This document shows positions 62,458 through 64,000 of a stretch of DNA of 64,000 nt, piece by piece; the first letter of the stretch is position 1, and the number at the start of each line of letters is the position of its first letter. The notes beneath the pieces are model-generated. The model was not told the origin of the DNA. It did not search any database and saw nothing but the letters and a program-made list of their open reading frames with translations. The position numbers and the translations under genes were made by a program. The stretch is from Lactobacillus ultunensis DSM 16047 (lineage in GTDB: Bacteria; Bacillota; Bacilli; Lactobacillales; Lactobacillaceae), in NCBI RefSeq assembly GCF_001436305.1, contig NZ_AZFO01000001.1, positions 1 through 64,000 on the forward strand, in the 5' to 3' direction.

Positions 62458-64000
62458 GTGGATTATTTTAGAAAAAATAGTGGGACTGGTTCAAATAAAC
62501 AGTCCTCTACTCCAATTAGAATGAGAATCATTCTAGGTGTAATTCTAGTACTTTTTGCGATGCTTATTGGTCAATTGGCATATCTTCAATTGGTCTATGG
62601 CTCTCGTTTTAAGGCAGAAGTGCAACAGACTGATTCAACCGTTGTATCTAATCAAGTGCCTCGTGGGGTTATGTATGATGCAAAAGGACGCGTCTTGGTA
62701 GGCAATAAGGCTACGAATGCGATTACTTATACCAAGAGTGCTTCGACTACTACGAGTGATATTTATAAGATCTCAAATGCATTGAGTAATTATATTAAGA
62801 TTACCGATGAAAAGCCGACAAAGCAAATGGTAGCTGATTACTATTTAGCAAATGAGGATAATAACACCAAAATAGAAAATGAATTGCCAAAATCAGCTAA
62901 AGTTGATGCAGGTGGTAATAAAAAGACAAATTCCGAGATTTATAAAGCAGAACTTGCTTACGTTGAAAAGATGAATCCGAAATTAAATGAAAAGCAAAAG
63001 ACTGCCGCTTTAATCTTTAATAAGATTTCGGGAGCATATACTCTATCGACTATTTATCTTAAGAATAAGGGCTTAACTGATCGTGAAATTGCTCAAGTTG
63101 GTGAGCACTTATCAGAGTTGCCAGGTGTAGGTATTGGTACTGATTGGCAAAGATCGTATCCAAATGGTTCATCAATTCAAAGTATTATTGGTTCAGTTTC
63201 AACTGAAAAATCAGGATTACCTAGTGATAACTTGCAATATTACTTAAGAAATGGTTATTCAAGAAATGATCGTGTTGGTACTTCATATCTTGAAGAAGAA
63301 TATGAACCACTTTTGAAAGGAACTAAGTCAACCAACAAGGTAACTACGAAGTCAAATGGCAATATTCAGCAAACAAAGTCTGTTTATAATGGTCAAGCTG
63401 GTGCCAGTCTGATGTTAACAATTGATGCGAAATATCAGAAACAAGTTCAAGCTGCTTTAAAGCGGGTTTATAGCTCAGCTATTTCAGCTGGCGCAGCTCG
63501 TTACTCTAATGGTGCGTATGCTGTAGCCATGAATCCTAAGACTGGTGCTTTGCTGGCAGTAGCTGGTATTAATAGAAATACTAATTCAGGTAAGACAACC
63601 GATAATGCATTGGGTGTAATCAACCAGTCCTTTGTTATGGGATCTGTTGTCAAGGGTGCTACAGTTTCTGGTGGTTTAATTAACAAAGTAATTACGCCAG
63701 TTAACAATACTTTACCTGATACGCCAATTTACTTACCTGGTTCGCCAGTTAAGAAATCTGTTTATCCAATTGGTACTTTCAGTTCTTTGGATGCAGAAAC
63801 TGCATTGGAAGTTTCAAGTAACATTTACATGATGCACTTGGCAATGAATTGGGTCCATGCTAAATATGTACCTAAAACTTATATCCATATGCCAAAGGAT
63901 TCATTTGATATCTTACGTAGAAACTTTGCTATGTTTGGCTTAGGCCAAAAGACCGGTGTTGATCTTCCGGGAGAAGTATCAGGTATCGAAGGTAAGTCCT
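62458..64000 (+). CDS. class B penicillin-binding protein, PBP2b-like (partial, runs off window)
   Basis: The start is GTG at 62458 after AAGGGA, and the frame stays open to the window end (514 codons seen). There is a cytoplasmic tail of about 22 residues, then a membrane anchor at about 23-45. A dimerisation domain follows, with RGVMYDAKGRVL near 70 and the typical ALSNYIKIT, ELPKSAKVD and NDRVGTSYLEEEYEPLLKG stretches. The transpeptidase domain begins near residue 350. The catalytic SxxK is SVVK at 396-399, and SSN follows near 451; the KTG motif lies beyond the window. The sequence pattern resembles streptococcal PBP2b, an elongation-type transpeptidase. Confidence 0.92.
   Translation, partial: MDYFRKNSGTGSNKQSSTPIRMRIILGVILVLFAMLIGQLAYLQLVYGSRFKAEVQQTDSTVVSNQVPRGVMYDAKGRVLVGNKATNAITYTKSASTTTSDIYKISNALSNYIKITDEKPTKQMVADYYLANEDNNTKIENELPKSAKVDAGGNKKTNSEIYKAELAYVEKMNPKLNEKQKTAALIFNKISGAYTLSTIYLKNKGLTDREIAQVGEHLSELPGVGIGTDWQRSYPNGSSIQSIIGSVSTEKSGLPSDNLQYYLRNGYSRNDRVGTSYLEEEYEPLLKGTKSTNKVTTKSNGNIQQTKSVYNGQAGASLMLTIDAKYQKQVQAALKRVYSSAISAGAARYSNGAYAVAMNPKTGALLAVAGINRNTNSGKTTDNALGVINQSFVMGSVVKGATVSGGLINKVITPVNNTLPDTPIYLPGSPVKKSVYPIGTFSSLDAETALEVSSNIYMMHLAMNWVHAKYVPKTYIHMPKDSFDILRRNFAMFGLGQKTGVDLPGEVSGIEGKS

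Noticed and set aside
1-64000. CRISPR arrays, tRNA or rRNA genes, insertion sequences, prophage
   Set aside because: Reading through the window I saw no regularly spaced repeats, no tRNA-like or rRNA stretches, no transposase frames and no phage structural genes. This was by eye; tRNAscan and IS searches would confirm.

Overview
The window is low-GC Firmicutes DNA and fits the Lactobacillus acidophilus/helveticus/crispatus group. The evidence is secreted proteins with SLAP (S-layer-type) repeats, a helveticin J-like gene, T-box-controlled tRNA synthetase genes, an L20-type leader in front of infC, and Bacillus-like gene orders. Almost all of it is chromosomal core. I see no rRNA, tRNA, insertion sequence, prophage or CRISPR array.

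Layout: 0-4.3 kb carries a glycerol facilitator, an RluA pseudouridine synthase, a class A PBP and a YlbF/YheA protein. 4.3-9 kb is the yhaO-yhaN-yhaM nuclease operon. 9-11 kb is an SOS-type unit: a Y-family polymerase gene broken by one in-frame stop, plus a YolD-like gene behind two LexA-like boxes. 11-15.2 kb has prsA, a YtxH-like gene and hit facing an XRE regulator with ecsA-ecsB, an arrangement that recalls the Bacillus yha/ecs locus. 15.2-17.6 kb has trmB, a small DUF4160 gene pair, a thioredoxin-like gene and ytpR. 17.7-25 kb is the surface/secreted region: two SLAP proteins around murC, a secreted M1-type metallopeptidase, the helveticin-like gene and a lone RelB/DinJ antitoxin. 25-28 kb has an SPFH protein and a MarR-MFS efflux unit.

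28-37 kb is the polA-mutM-coaE-nrdR-dnaB-dnaI replication/repair operon followed by T-box-thrS. 37-39.7 kb holds a 39-codon gene in its own transcription unit, a secreted orphan protein and infC-rpmI-rplT behind an L20 leader. 39.7-45.8 kb has add and the yqeG-yqeH-nadD-yqeK-rsfS-tmcAL-yceD cluster. 45.9-50.9 kb has a two-component system, yidC, acylphosphatase, an rRNA methylase and an HxlR regulator. 51-58.7 kb has T-box-pheST, greA, a HicDH-like dehydrogenase, pepT and ltrA. 58.7-64 kb has a BadF-type sugar kinase with a consensus cre site, a YfhO protein, and the start of a PBP2b-type gene that runs off the window.

The most notable observation is in thrS. The aminoacylation core looks intact, but all four residues that define the N2 editing site (HxxxH and CxxxH in E. 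coli ThrRS) are replaced, so this enzyme probably cannot clear Ser-tRNA(Thr). The neighbouring PheRS keeps its editing residues. Other items worth a second look are the broken SOS polymerase, the ATA start of infC, the small 39-codon unit, the DUF4160 pair, the orphan antitoxin, the cysteine-rich HxlR regulator and the helveticin-like gene with no export or immunity partner. I did not find a clearly new multi-gene system.
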